64,000 bases of DNA from Streptomyces sp. NRRL S-31 (GTDB lineage: Bacteria; Actinomycetota; Actinomycetes; Streptomycetales; Streptomycetaceae), in the NCBI RefSeq assembly GCF_000718775.1, contig NZ_JOCB01000009.1, positions 124,001 through 188,000 on the forward strand, in the 5' to 3' direction. How positions within the stretch are numbered: position 1 is the first letter of the stretch; each line of letters begins with the position of its first letter. Below are positions 41,712 to 50,686 of the stretch, one piece after another. Under the pieces are notes generated by a model. The model was not told the DNA's origin. It searched no databases and saw nothing but the letters and a program-made list of their open reading frames with translations. The position numbers were made by a program, and so were the translations under genes.

Positions 41712-42755
41712 GTGACCGTCGTCTGGATCAACGGCGCGTTCGGTGCGGGGAAGACCACCACGGCACGTGAACTGATCGAACTGATCCCGAACAGCGCGCT
41801 CTTCGACCCGGAGGTCATCGGCGGGGCGCTCACGTATCTGCTGCCGCCCAAGCGCCTCGCCGAGGTCGGCGACTTCCAGGACCTGCCGATCTGGCGCCGG
41901 CTCGTGGTCGACACCGCCGCCGCGATGCTCGCCGAACTGGGCGGCACCCTGGTCGTTCCCATGACCCTGCTCCGCCAGGAGTACCGCGACGAGATCTTCG
42001 GCGGCCTGGCCGCCCGCCGGATTCCCGTGCACCATCTGCTGCTCGCCCCGGCCGAAACGATCCTGCGTGAGCGAATAGCCGGGCGGGAGGTGCCGCCCGA
42101 GCTTCCCGACGGCGAGATACGGACGCGGCAGTGGTCGTACGACCACATCGAGCCCTACCGCACCGCCCTCGCCGCCTGGCTCACCGCCGACGCCCACCCG
42201 CTCGACACCAGCGCCCTCACCCCGTACGAGGCCGCCGTCCGGATCGCCGAGGCCGTCGGCGGCGGCGCCGTACCCGCCTGTGACATCGTGCAGACCCCCG
42301 AGCCGACCGGCGAGACGCTGGCCGCCGGGGTGCTGCTCTTCGACGATCACGACCGGGTGCTGCTCGTCGACCCCACCTACAAACCCGGCTGGGAGTTCCC
42401 CGGCGGCGTGGTGGAGCGCGGCGAGGCACCGGCCCGCGCCGGGATGCGCGAGGTCGCCGAGGAGACCGGGATACAGCTGCGGGAGGTGCCGCGGCTGCTC
42501 GTCGTGGACTGGGAGCGGCCCGCCCCGCCCGGCCACGGCGGGCTGCGGCTGCTCTTCGACGGCGGCCGGCTGGAGCCCGGTGAGGCGTCCCGCGTGCTGC
42601 TGCCCGGCCCCGAGCTGCGCGCCTGGCGGTTCGCCACGGAGCAGGAGGCCGCCGCGATGCTGCCCCCGGTCCGTTACGAGCGGCTGCGCTGGGCGCTGCG
42701 CGCGCGGGAGCGGGGCCGCGCCCTCTATCTGGAGGCCGGGGTGCCGGTCGGCTGA
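41712..42755 (+). CDS. P-loop kinase-like domain fused to a NUDIX hydrolase
   Basis: A 347-residue two-domain protein. Residues ~1-180 are a P-loop NTPase with Walker A GAFGAGKTTTAREL at residues 8-21 and a likely LID arm (RERIAGREVPPELPDG), resembling the AAA_33/gluconate-kinase-like enzymes and tunicamycin/chloramphenicol-type resistance kinases. Residues ~200-345 form a NUDIX domain with the box GGVVERGEAPARAGMREVAE then ETGI, matching Gx5Ex7REUxEExGU. The combination suggests sequential handling of a nucleotide or nucleoside-like substrate. GTG 41712 follows AGGGGGAG. Substrate unknown. Confidence 0.85.
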   Translation: MTVVWINGAFGAGKTTTARELIELIPNSALFDPEVIGGALTYLLPPKRLAEVGDFQDLPIWRRLVVDTAAAMLAELGGTLVVPMTLLRQEYRDEIFGGLAARRIPVHHLLLAPAETILRERIAGREVPPELPDGEIRTRQWSYDHIEPYRTALAAWLTADAHPLDTSALTPYEAAVRIAEAVGGGAVPACDIVQTPEPTGETLAAGVLLFDDHDRVLLVDPTYKPGWEFPGGVVERGEAPARAGMREVAEETGIQLREVPRLLVVDWERPAPPGHGGLRLLFDGGRLEPGEASRVLLPGPELRAWRFATEQEAAAMLPPVRYERLRWALRARERGRALYLEAGVPVG

Positions 42756-42792
42756 ACCGGCCGTCGTCCGGGCCGGGCCACGCCCGATGCCC

Positions 42793-43501
42793 TCAGCGGG
42801 ACGACTCCGGGACGAGCGCGCGGAGCGCGGCGGTGGCGCCGGACAGGACCGGGGCGCCGTGACCGAAGCAGGCCACCTCCGCTCCCAGGTCCGCCAACCG
42901 TCCCACGGAGGCGAGGAGTCGGTCCCGGTCCAGGTTGAACACCCGTCACCGGCGTGCCGTCGGCGGGTGCCGCGGCCACCGTGTCGCCGGTGAACAGCAC
43001 GCCCCGCGCGGGCAGGTACAGCGCGATGCTGCCGTCGGTGTGCCCGGGGACGTGGACCACGTGCGCGCCGCCGCCGAAGCCGAGGACGTCGCCGTCCGTG
43101 ACCTCGGTGACCGAGGACGGCGGCACCGGAGTGCCCGGGGGCAGGTGGCGGGCCGCCGCCGCGTGCAGGGGCCGCTCCCAGTCCTCGAACTTCGGTGGCG
43201 GGCCCGGGAGTTCCCCCCGTACGAACGGGGCGTCCAGGTGGTGCGCCAGCACCTCGGCCCCGCTCAGCGCGGCGAACTCGCCCGCCCCGCCCGCGTGGTC
43301 CTCGTGGAAGTGGGTCAGGACGACGCGTCGTACCTCCCGTGGCGCGTGTCCCAGCGCGGTGACCGCGTCGGCGATCGGCCGGCCGGAGCCGATCGTGCCC
43401 GCGTCGATCAGGGTCAGCTCCTCGCCGTCGCGCCAGAGGTACGCCTGGCCGACCGGGAAGCGCAGCAGGTGCAGTCGGGGCAGCAGTTCGATGACGTCCA
43501 T
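42793..43501 (-). pseudogene. MBL-fold metallo-hydrolase with a C-terminal frameshift
   Basis: Starting at ATG 43501 the frame encodes a metallo-beta-lactamase fold with all zinc motifs: THFHEDHAG (HxHxDH), VHVPGHTDGSIALYLP (third His) and LFTGDTV (bridging Asp). At about 42942-42944 the C run is one base short. The expected TGV-FNLDRDRLLASVGRLAD moves to the next frame, which then continues with AEVACFGHGAP (last His ligand) and ends at TGA 42795-42793. As given, the protein reads through in a wrong frame and loses the final His. It is either a real frameshift or a homopolymer error. Confidence 0.75.
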
Positions 43502-43563
43502 GCGCCGACCGTAGGGCGGGCCCCCGCCCGCGGGCGAGGGCCCTCGGCCGTGGGCAGAAGGGA

Positions 43564-44916
43564 TCAGCCCGCGTAGTTGCGCAGGAACAGCGCCTCGGCG
43601 ACCGACAGCCGCTCCAGTTCCCCGGGGGAGACGCTCTCGTTGACCGCGTGGATCTGCGCCTCCGGCTCGCTCAGCCCGATGAGCAGGATCTCCGCCCGCG
43701 GGTAAAGACCGGCGAGCGTGTTGCACAGCGGGATGGAGCCGCCCTGGCCCGCGTACTGCATGGTCTCGCCCGGGTAGGCCACCGCCATCGCGTCGGCCAT
43801 CGCCTGGTAGGCGGGGCTGGTGGTGTCGGCGCGGAACGCCTGGCCCTGGCCGATCTGTTCGGTGCTGACCCGGGCACCCCACGGGGTGTGCGCCTCGACG
43901 TGCGCCCGGAGCAGCTTGGCGGCCTCCGCCGCGTCCGTGCCCGGCGGCACCCGCAGGCTGATCAGGGCGCGGGCGCTGGACTGCACCGACGGGGTGGCGC
44001 CGACGACCGGCGGGCAGTCGATGCCGAGGACGGTGACCGCCGGGCGGGCCCAGATGCGGTCGGCGACCGAGCCGTCACCGATCAGCCCGACGCCGTCCAG
44101 CACCTTGGCGTCCGCGCGGAACTGCTCCTCGGTGTACTCCAGGCCGTCCCACTTCGCCGTGGCCTCCAGCCCGTCGACCGTGGTCGAGCCGTCCTCGCCG
44201 CGCAGCGAGTCCAGGACCCGGATCAGCGCGGCCAGGGCGTCCGGGGCGGCACCGCCGAACTGGCCCGAGTGCAGGTTGCCGGCCAGGGTGTCGACCTGCA
44301 CCCGCACCAGGGTCATACCGCGCAGCGTGGTGGTGACCGTCGGCAGGCCGACCCGGAAGTTGCCCGCGTCGCCGATGACGATGGTGTCGGCCGCCAGCAG
44401 TTCGGGGTGCTGCTCGGCGTACCGCTCCAGGCCGCCCGTGCCCTGCTCCTCGGAGCCCTCGACGATCACCTTGACGTGCACCGGGACCCCGCCGTTCGCC
44501 TTGAGGGCGCGCAGGGCGAGCAGGTGCATGATGAAGCCGCCCTTGCAGTCGGCGGTCCCGCGGCCGTACCAGCGGCCGTCGCGCTCGGTCAGCTCGAACG
44601 GCGGGGTGGTCCAGCCGGCCTCGTCCAGCGGGGGCTGCACGTCGTAGTGGGCGTAGAGAAGAACCGTTTTCGCACCGTCCGGGCCCGGCAGGTGGCCGTA
44701 CACGGACTGCGTGCCGTCCGGGGTGTCCAGCAGGGCGACGTCCGTGAAGCCCTCGGCCCGCAGCGCGTCGGCGACCCAGTTCGCGGCGGCCTCGCTCTCG
44801 CTCTTCGGGAACTGCGTGAAGTCCGCCACCGACTTGAAGGCGACCAGTTCGGTCAGCTCCGCCTTGGCCCGCGGCAGCAGCGAGGCGACGGTCTCGGCGA
44901 CCGGATTCGACGGCAT
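43564..44916 (-). CDS. M20-family dipeptidase (ArgE/DapE/carnosinase-like)
   Basis: A 450-residue zinc peptidase. LLYAHYDVQP (first metal His), RGTADCKGGFIMHLLAL (bridging Asp), VEGSEEQGTGG (catalytic Glu and metal Glu), VIGDAGN, and the C-terminal His region LSEPEAQIHAVNES are all in place; a dimerisation lid domain spans ~residues 210-330. It hydrolyses di- or tripeptides in the cytoplasm. ATG 44916 is preferred to GTG 44922 because GAGGAG stands at the right distance. Monocistronic. Confidence 0.9.
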   Translation of the reverse strand: MPSNPVAETVASLLPRAKAELTELVAFKSVADFTQFPKSESEAAANWVADALRAEGFTDVALLDTPDGTQSVYGHLPGPDGAKTVLLYAHYDVQPPLDEAGWTTPPFELTERDGRWYGRGTADCKGGFIMHLLALRALKANGGVPVHVKVIVEGSEEQGTGGLERYAEQHPELLAADTIVIGDAGNFRVGLPTVTTTLRGMTLVRVQVDTLAGNLHSGQFGGAAPDALAALIRVLDSLRGEDGSTTVDGLEATAKWDGLEYTEEQFRADAKVLDGVGLIGDGSVADRIWARPAVTVLGIDCPPVVGATPSVQSSARALISLRVPPGTDAAEAAKLLRAHVEAHTPWGARVSTEQIGQGQAFRADTTSPAYQAMADAMAVAYPGETMQYAGQGGSIPLCNTLAGLYPRAEILLIGLSEPEAQIHAVNESVSPGELERLSVAEALFLRNYAG

Positions 44917-45047
44917 GGGCACGCTCCTCGTAGGTGCGACGTTGTACGGGGTGAGTACAGCGATCCTCCCACAGCGGTCTCGGCGGACGACCGCCGTAGG
45001 ATGCGACAGGACACTTGGCAGCGGCTTGATCGGAGCGGTAGACCATC

Positions 45048-46292
45048 GTGAGCGGCGAGAATTCTTCGGCGGACGACGTGCAGCGGGTGTGGGACGTCGT
45101 CGTGGTGGGCGCGGGCCCCGCGGGCGCCTCGGCCGCCTACGCGGCAGCGGTCGCGGGACGGCGCGTCCTGCTGCTGGAGAAAGCCGAGTTGCCCCGCTAC
45201 AAGACGTGCGGCGGCGGCATCATCGGACCCTCGCGCGACGCGCTGCCACCCGGCTTCGAACTGCCCTTCCGGGACCGGGTGCACGCGGTCACCTTCTCCA
45301 ACAACGGCCGCTTCACCCGCACCCGCCGCTCCAAGCAGATGCTGTTCGGGCTGATCAACCGCCCCGAGTTCGACCAGCAGCTGGTCGAGCACGCCCAGAA
45401 GGCGGGCGCCGAGCTGCGGACGGGCGCCACGGTGCAGCGGGTCGAGCAGCACGGCTCGGCGGTGCCGGACCGGCGCACGGTCGCCGTCGTCCTCCAGGGC
45501 GGGGAGACGGTGCTGGCCCGCGCGGTGGTCGGCGCCGACGGCAGCGCCAGCCGGATAGGGGCCCACGTCGGGGTGAAGCTGGACCAGGTCGACCTCGGCC
45601 TGGAGGCGGAGATCCCGGTGCCCGAGACGGTCGCCGAGGACTGGCAGGGGCGGGTCCTGATCGACTGGGGTCCCATGCCGGGCAGTTACGGCTGGGTGTT
45701 CCCGAAGGGCGACACGCTGACGGTCGGCGTGATCTCCCGGCGCGGCGAAGGCGCCGCCACCAAGCGGTACCTGGAGGACTTCATCGCCCGCCTGGGCCTC
45801 GCCGGCTTCGAGCCCGCCATCTCCTCCGGGCACCTGACCCGCTGCCGGGCCGACGACTCGCCGCTCTCCCGCGGCCGGGTGCTGGTCTGCGGGGACGCGG
45901 CCGGACTGCTGGAGCCCTGGACCCGGGAGGGCATCTCCTTCGCGCTGCGCTCGGGCCGGCTGGCGGGGGAGTGGGCGGTCCGCATCGCGGAGGCGCACGA
46001 CGCCGTGGACACCCGGCGCCAGGCCCTGAACTACGCGTTCGCGGTCAAGGCGGGGCTCGGCGTCGAGATGAGCGTCGGCAAGCGGATGCTGGCGGCGTTC
46101 GAGAGGCGTCCCGGCCTCTTCCACGCGGCCCTCACCGGCTTCCGTCCGGCCTGGCGGGCGTTCCGGGACATCACGCAGGGGTCGACCTCGCTCGGCGAAC
46201 TCGTCCGCTCCCACCCGCTCGCCCAGCGCGCGCTGGGGGCGATGGACCGGGGGCCGGCCGCGCCGGTGGAGGAGGAACCCGTCAGTTCGTGA
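45048..46292 (+). CDS. Geranylgeranyl-reductase-family FAD-dependent oxidoreductase
   Basis: A 414-residue flavoprotein: VVVVGAGPAGASAAYAAAVA (FAD fold), LPRYKTCGGGIIGPS (the family's CxxK/PRxKxCGGG signature), VVGADGSASRIGAHVG and CGDAAGLLEPWTREGISFAL (second FAD motif). Such enzymes reduce isoprenoid double bonds of lipids or quinones, or hydroxylate aromatics. GTG 45048 is used. Its end overlaps the convergent deazaflavin-type oxidoreductase gene by 11 bp. Confidence 0.9.
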   Translation: MSGENSSADDVQRVWDVVVVGAGPAGASAAYAAAVAGRRVLLLEKAELPRYKTCGGGIIGPSRDALPPGFELPFRDRVHAVTFSNNGRFTRTRRSKQMLFGLINRPEFDQQLVEHAQKAGAELRTGATVQRVEQHGSAVPDRRTVAVVLQGGETVLARAVVGADGSASRIGAHVGVKLDQVDLGLEAEIPVPETVAEDWQGRVLIDWGPMPGSYGWVFPKGDTLTVGVISRRGEGAATKRYLEDFIARLGLAGFEPAISSGHLTRCRADDSPLSRGRVLVCGDAAGLLEPWTREGISFALRSGRLAGEWAVRIAEAHDAVDTRRQALNYAFAVKAGLGVEMSVGKRMLAAFERRPGLFHAALTGFRPAWRAFRDITQGSTSLGELVRSHPLAQRALGAMDRGPAAPVEEEPVSS

Positions 46293-46737
46293 CGGTGATG
46301 CGGAAGACCGGGTGGTCCGGGGCGCAGGCGGTGATCTCCGCGTCGGAGGACCGGGCGGTGACCCCGTCGAAGTACTGGTCGACCTGCCAGCCCCACCTCT
46401 CCAGGTAGGTCCGCAGGACCGGGAGCTTCTCGGCGTCGGGAAGCTCCACCGCGGTGAAGGTGCGCACCGAGCGCCCGACCCGCAGCTCGCCGCCCCCGGC
46501 GGCGCGCATGTTGCGCACCCACTGCGAGTGGCCCCGCGCGGAGACCAGGTACCGCCCGCCGTCGTGGGAGTGCGGGTTGACCGGGATGCGCTGCATCCGC
46601 CCGCTCTTGCGGCCGGGTACGGACAGCTCGGCGGAGCCCGCCAGGCTGAGGCCGTGCCGGGCGAGCCAGCCGATCACGCCGTTCAGGCGGACGTTGAGCG
46701 GGCTGCCCTTGAGGTAGTACGGCGAAGACGACGACAT
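46282..46737 (-). CDS. Nitroreductase/deazaflavin (F420)-dependent oxidoreductase family protein
   Basis: A 151-residue split-barrel protein of the DDN/F420-dependent nitroreductase type: LARHGLSLAGSAELSVPGRK, RMQRIPVNPHSHDGGRYLVS and HSQWVRNMRAAGGGELRVGR match the family. Members use F420H2 for reductions or bind cofactor without known activity. ATG 46737 is the start. It is divergent from a TetR regulator, with two palindromes between them. Confidence 0.85.
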   Translation of the reverse strand: MSSSSPYYLKGSPLNVRLNGVIGWLARHGLSLAGSAELSVPGRKSGRMQRIPVNPHSHDGGRYLVSARGHSQWVRNMRAAGGGELRVGRSVRTFTAVELPDAEKLPVLRTYLERWGWQVDQYFDGVTARSSDAEITACAPDHPVFRITVTN

Positions 46738-46758
46738 GGTGACCCCCACGGAATTCGG

Positions 46759-46825
46759 GAGAGCGGTGCTCTCGATCGACTTCAGTGTGGGGCAGACGGG
46801 TGTGCCATTGCAAGAGCAGTGCTCT
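46759..46825. promoter_or_regulatory. Twin palindromic operators between DDN-like and TetR genes
   Basis: GAGAGC-GGT-GCTCTC (46759-46773) and AGAGC-AGT-GCTCT (46813-46825) are two near-identical perfect inverted repeats 54 bp apart centre to centre, i.e. about five helical turns. They are the obvious binding sites of the divergently encoded TetR protein. Confidence 0.8.
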
Positions 46826-46941
46826 CTTTTCTGTCCGCCGCTCTCTTCCCGGCCCGCTGTTCTCCTATGTAAGCGGCGCTCTGGTCCGTGATCGCTGCTC
46901 CGGTCCGTGACCGCCGCTCTCCCGCGTGGCACACTGCTGGC

Positions 46942-47628
46942 ATGAGCACCGCACAGGGCGCCCGCGCACGGGCCAGACGGGAAGTGACCGCGGCCATCAA
47001 GGAGGCGGCGCGCAGACAGCTGGCGGCGGAGGGCGCGGCCAAGCTCTCCCTGCGTGCGGTCGCCCGCGAGCTGGGCATGGTCTCCTCGGCCCTGTACCGC
47101 TACTTCCCCAGCCGGGACGACCTGCTGACCGCTCTGATCATCGACGCCTACGACTCCGTGGGCGAGGCGGCGGAGCGGGCCCGGGACGCCGCGGCCGACG
47201 CCCCGCCACCGGCCCGGTGGACCGCCGTGTGCGAGGCGGTGCGCGACTGGGCGCTCGCCCATCCGCACGAGTACGCGCTGATCTACGGCTCGCCCGTACC
47301 CGGCTACTCCGCCCCCGACACCACCGTCCGGGCCGCCGCCCGTGTCGGCATGGCCCTCATCGGCATCGTCCGGGACGCCCACCAGGGACCGGGCCTGACC
47401 GCCCCGCCACTCGCCGCCGACCTGCGCCCCGAGGCCGCCCGCCTGGCCGGCGACCTCGCCCCCGACCTGCCGCCCGAGGCCGCGGTGGCGCTGGTGGCGG
47501 CCTGGGCCCAGCTGTTCGGGCTGGTCGGATTCGAGGTGTTCGGCCAGTTCAACCGTGTGGTGGAGAACCGGGAGGCGTTCTTCCGGCACGCGGCGGCCCG
47601 GCTCGCGGAGGGAGTGGGCCTGCGGTAG
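46942..47628 (+). CDS. TetR-family regulator
   Basis: A 228-residue TetR protein: AARRQLAAEGAAKLSLRAVA, then ELGMVSSALYRYFPSRDDLL form the helix-turn-helix (residues ~22-62). WALAHPHEYALIYGSPVPGY and AWAQLFGLVGFEVFGQF belong to the C-terminal WHG-type ligand domain. It is divergent from the DDN-like gene and probably represses it through the twin palindromes. Convergent with the DHA2 transporter gene, 31 bp apart. Confidence 0.85.
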   Translation: MSTAQGARARARREVTAAIKEAARRQLAAEGAAKLSLRAVARELGMVSSALYRYFPSRDDLLTALIIDAYDSVGEAAERARDAAADAPPPARWTAVCEAVRDWALAHPHEYALIYGSPVPGYSAPDTTVRAAARVGMALIGIVRDAHQGPGLTAPPLAADLRPEAARLAGDLAPDLPPEAAVALVAAWAQLFGLVGFEVFGQFNRVVENREAFFRHAAARLAEGVGLR

Positions 47629-47659
47629 CCGCCGGAAGGCATGGGACCGGGGCATCCGG

Positions 47660-49150
47660 CTAGTCGCGGACCGGTACCGGTTCCGCGTCCGCCTCCCTCG
47701 CGGTGGACCTGGCGACCACGACGGACCGCGCCGCACGGTTCCGGCGTACTCCGGTGAGCGACAGCAGCAGCCCCACGACGGCGATGAGCGTGACCACGAC
47801 CAGGCCGGGCCGGTAGCTGTCCAGCACTCCCTGCGGGGTGGCCCGCTCGGGAGCGTGCGCGGTGATCACGGCGGTGACGACCGCGAGGAAGATCGCGCCG
47901 CCCACCTGGACCGAGGTGTTGAGCAGGCCGGAGACCATGCCCTGCTCGTGCTCGTCCACGCCGGCCGTGGCCTGGACGTTGAGGGACGGGAAGGTCAGGG
48001 CGAAGCCCGCGCCGACCAGCAGCATGGTCGGCAGGATCACGGCCGTGTAGTCCGGGTTCAGGTCGATGCGCAGGAACAGGGCGTAGCCCGCGACCATCAG
48101 CAGGAAGCCGAGCACGATCAGCCGTGCCGTGCCGAACCGGTCGATGACGGCGCCCACCTTGGTCGCCGAGAGCGCCACCAGCGCGCCCGCCGGCAGGAAC
48201 GCCAGCGCGGTGTGCATGGCCGACCAGCCCAGGACCTGCTGCATGTACAGCGTCACCAGGAACTGGAAGCCCATGTAGCTGCCGACGAACGTCAGCGCGC
48301 CGAGCTGGGCCCGGACCTGGGAGCCGGAGCGCAGCACCCCGAGCCGGATCAGCGGGCTGGGGCTGCGCCGCTCGACGAGGACGAAGACGGCCAGCATGAC
48401 GGCCACGGCGGCGAAGGACAGGACCGTGCGGGCCGAGGCCCAGCCCGCCTCCGGCGCCTGGACGACGGTGAGCACCAGCAGCAGCATCGAGGCGGTGCCG
48501 AGGAAGGCGCCGGGTATGTCGTACCCGCCGCGACCGCGCTCGCGTTCGCCGCGCGGCAGCAGCCGCATCCCGACGAGCAGGGCGAGCAGGGCGACCGGCG
48601 CGGGCAGCAGCATGGTGAGGCGCCAGCTGGCCTCGGTGAGCAGTCCGGAGAAGACGAGGCCCATGGAGTAGCCGGTGGCGCCGCAGGTGGTGTAGATCGA
48701 CAGGGCCCGGTTGCGCAGCGGGCCCTCCGGGAACGTCGTGGTGATGATCGACAGGCCGGCCGGCGCCGTGAAGGCCGCGCTGAGACCCTTGACGAAACGG
48801 CTGGCGATCAGCAGCGGACCCGAGTCCACGAGCCCGCCGAGCAGCGAGGCCAGCGCGAAGACGCCGAGCGCCACCAGGAACACCTGGCGGCGGCCGAGCA
48901 GGTCGGCGGTGCGGCCGCCGAGGAGGAGCAGGCCGCCGTAGCCCAGGATGTAGCCGCTGACGACCCATTGCAGGGCCGACGTGGACAGGCCGAGGTCGGA
49001 ACCGATGGACGGCAGCGCGACGCCGACCATCGACACGTCCAGCGCGTCCAGGAACATGGCGGCGCACAGCACCAGCAGGGTGCCCCACAGTCGGGGAGTC
49101 CAACGGACCGCCGGGGACGGGGCCGTGGGGATGGTGAGCGGAGAGGTCAT
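47660..49150 (-). CDS. DHA2-family (EmrB/QacA-like) MFS drug transporter
   Basis: A 496-residue transporter with 13-14 predicted helices. LCAAMFLDALDVSMVGVALP (motif D1, Asp in helix 1), GGRTADLLGRRQVF (motif A) and the extra central helices identify the 14-TM drug/H+ antiporter family. A MarR gene is divergent, and two overlapping palindromes fill the gap, a typical inducible multidrug efflux layout. Confidence 0.9.
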   Translation of the reverse strand: MTSPLTIPTAPSPAVRWTPRLWGTLLVLCAAMFLDALDVSMVGVALPSIGSDLGLSTSALQWVVSGYILGYGGLLLLGGRTADLLGRRQVFLVALGVFALASLLGGLVDSGPLLIASRFVKGLSAAFTAPAGLSIITTTFPEGPLRNRALSIYTTCGATGYSMGLVFSGLLTEASWRLTMLLPAPVALLALLVGMRLLPRGERERGRGGYDIPGAFLGTASMLLLVLTVVQAPEAGWASARTVLSFAAVAVMLAVFVLVERRSPSPLIRLGVLRSGSQVRAQLGALTFVGSYMGFQFLVTLYMQQVLGWSAMHTALAFLPAGALVALSATKVGAVIDRFGTARLIVLGFLLMVAGYALFLRIDLNPDYTAVILPTMLLVGAGFALTFPSLNVQATAGVDEHEQGMVSGLLNTSVQVGGAIFLAVVTAVITAHAPERATPQGVLDSYRPGLVVVTLIAVVGLLLSLTGVRRNRAARSVVVARSTAREADAEPVPVRD

Positions 49151-49171
49151 GCCGGAGACGCTACATGCACA

Positions 49172-49192
49172 TGCATCGAATGCAAGCGCATT
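49172..49192. promoter_or_regulatory. Overlapping palindromes between DHA2 and MarR genes
   Basis: TGCAT-CGA-ATGCA (49172-49184) and AATGC-AAGC-GCATT (49179-49192) are two perfect inverted repeats sharing the ATGCA arm, in an AT-rich gap. One shared arm can pair with either neighbour, so a MarR dimer has two mutually exclusive positions, or two dimers bind on different faces. Confidence 0.75.
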
Positions 49193-49235
49193 TAATTACG
49201 GTGCAACAAAAGCGTTTCTCTGTTACGGTGCGCCC

Positions 49236-49634
49236 ATGGCGGCGAACCGGCCCGAACAAGGACTCGTGCGGCAGTGGCGGGAGATCCTGGCGCTGCACGC
49301 CCGCACCCAGTGCGAGCTGGACCGGGTGCTGCACGGGCACGGTCTGTGCGCGAGCGACTTCGAGGTGCTCGACCTGCTCGCCGAGGGCACGGCCGCGGAC
49401 GACGGCTGCGCCTACCGGGTGCAGGAGATCTCCGACCGGGTCCACCTCAGCCAGAGCGCGCTGTCCCGGCTCATCGGCCGGCTGGAGAAGGACGGTCTCG
49501 TCGAACGGGGCATGTGCCAGGAGGACCGGCGCGGGGTGCGCGTGGCGCTCACCGCGAAGGGGCGCGCGCTGCACGGCGAGGTGCGGCCCGTGCAGCGCGC
49601 GGTGCTGGCCAGGATGCTGGCCGAGACCGGCTGA
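49236..49634 (+). CDS. MarR-family regulator of the DHA2 transporter
   Basis: A 132-residue MarR protein: CASDFEVLDLLAEGTAADDG, RVHLSQSALSRLIGRLEKDG (recognition helix) and the wing CQEDRRGVRVALTAKG are complete. Cys50 and Cys64 or nearby cysteines could make it redox-sensitive, but this is a guess. It is divergent from the transporter and convergent with the maleylpyruvate-isomerase-like gene, 7 bp away. Confidence 0.85.
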   Translation: MAANRPEQGLVRQWREILALHARTQCELDRVLHGHGLCASDFEVLDLLAEGTAADDGCAYRVQEISDRVHLSQSALSRLIGRLEKDGLVERGMCQEDRRGVRVALTAKGRALHGEVRPVQRAVLARMLAETG

Positions 49635-49641
49635 CCGGACC

Positions 49642-50394
49642 TCAGATCCCGGACCGCTCCTGCCACAGGGCCGCGAGCGACGGGTCGCCGGTCACCCGGG
49701 GCACGGCTGTCCGGTTCCACAGCGCCAGGTACAACTGATCGGCGGGCCCGGCCAGTTCGGTCTCCGCGTCACCCTCCTCCATCGGTACCGCCACCACCGG
49801 CTCCGCCGAGAGCCGTACGGTCCATACGGCGTCCGTTCCCGGCTCCGCGCCCCCGTCCACCGCACGCACCCGCAGCACCCGAGGCTCCTCGCTGCGCAGC
49901 CGGCTGCGCCGACGGGCGTGGAAGCCGCGCAGCAGCTCGTCGATGCCGTCCACCGCGAAGTCCCGGGCGATCGGGGAGGGCGTACCGCCGCGTGCCGCCT
50001 CGGCGTCGTAACGGTGCACGGCCGTCTCGTGCGCCTGCCGCCGTGTCCAGAACGCCAGCGGGGACGGGTTGGGCGCGGGGTGGAAGGTCCAGCACTCCAG
50101 ATCGGCCGGGGCGGCGGACAGGGTGTCCATCAACAGACGGTGGCCGTCCCGGTACCAGGCCACCAGTTCGTCGCCGTCCAGCTCCGGCGGGTCGCCGAAG
50201 GGCCGGGGCCCGCTCTCCCCGTCGGCGACGAGGGCGGCGGCCCAGCGGTGCACCCCGCCGATGTGCCGCACCAGGTCGCGCACCCGCCAATCCGGGCACG
50301 CCGGCACCTCGGCGCCGGGTCCCGCGGCGGCGGCCGCCGCCGCCAGCAACCGGCCCTCCCGGTCGAGGGCTTCCAGATAGTCGGTGATCTCCAT
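49642..50394 (-). CDS. Mycothiol-dependent maleylpyruvate isomerase-like (DinB_2-fold) protein
   Basis: A 250-residue protein. ACPDWRVRDLVRHIGGVHRW is the MDMPI N-terminal metal site with its first His, and RRQAHETAVHRYDAEAARG carries the H-x3-H pair of the four-helix DinB-like bundle; the C-terminal ~90 residues match the MDMPI C-terminal domain. Family members use mycothiol, the actinobacterial thiol, as cofactor, or act as zinc-dependent transferases. Monocistronic. The actual substrate is unknown. Confidence 0.85.
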   Translation of the reverse strand: MEITDYLEALDREGRLLAAAAAAAGPGAEVPACPDWRVRDLVRHIGGVHRWAAALVADGESGPRPFGDPPELDGDELVAWYRDGHRLLMDTLSAAPADLECWTFHPAPNPSPLAFWTRRQAHETAVHRYDAEAARGGTPSPIARDFAVDGIDELLRGFHARRRSRLRSEEPRVLRVRAVDGGAEPGTDAVWTVRLSAEPVVAVPMEEGDAETELAGPADQLYLALWNRTAVPRVTGDPSLAALWQERSGI

Positions 50395-50686
50395 GACCGG
50401 AGTGTGCCTGTCATCCCAGACGGCGGGCCGAGACATGACCGACCACCCCCGTGCATGTGTTCCGTGTCGTTCCCGGCGCCGCGGCCGGTCGCGGGCCGGG
50501 CGTCATTCGCGTGGTCATGAGGCGACGATGCTCAACGGGGAACCCGCTCATCCGGGTCACGACGGCAAAGCACTCGAAGGGGTGACGAGGGGTGACGGCC
50601 GCCGCTCAGCCCCGCGACAGGACGGGGGCCGTGACCCGTTGGGGCCCGTGCCAGGCGGTGACCGCCGGGAGGCGGCCGGCGCCCGG

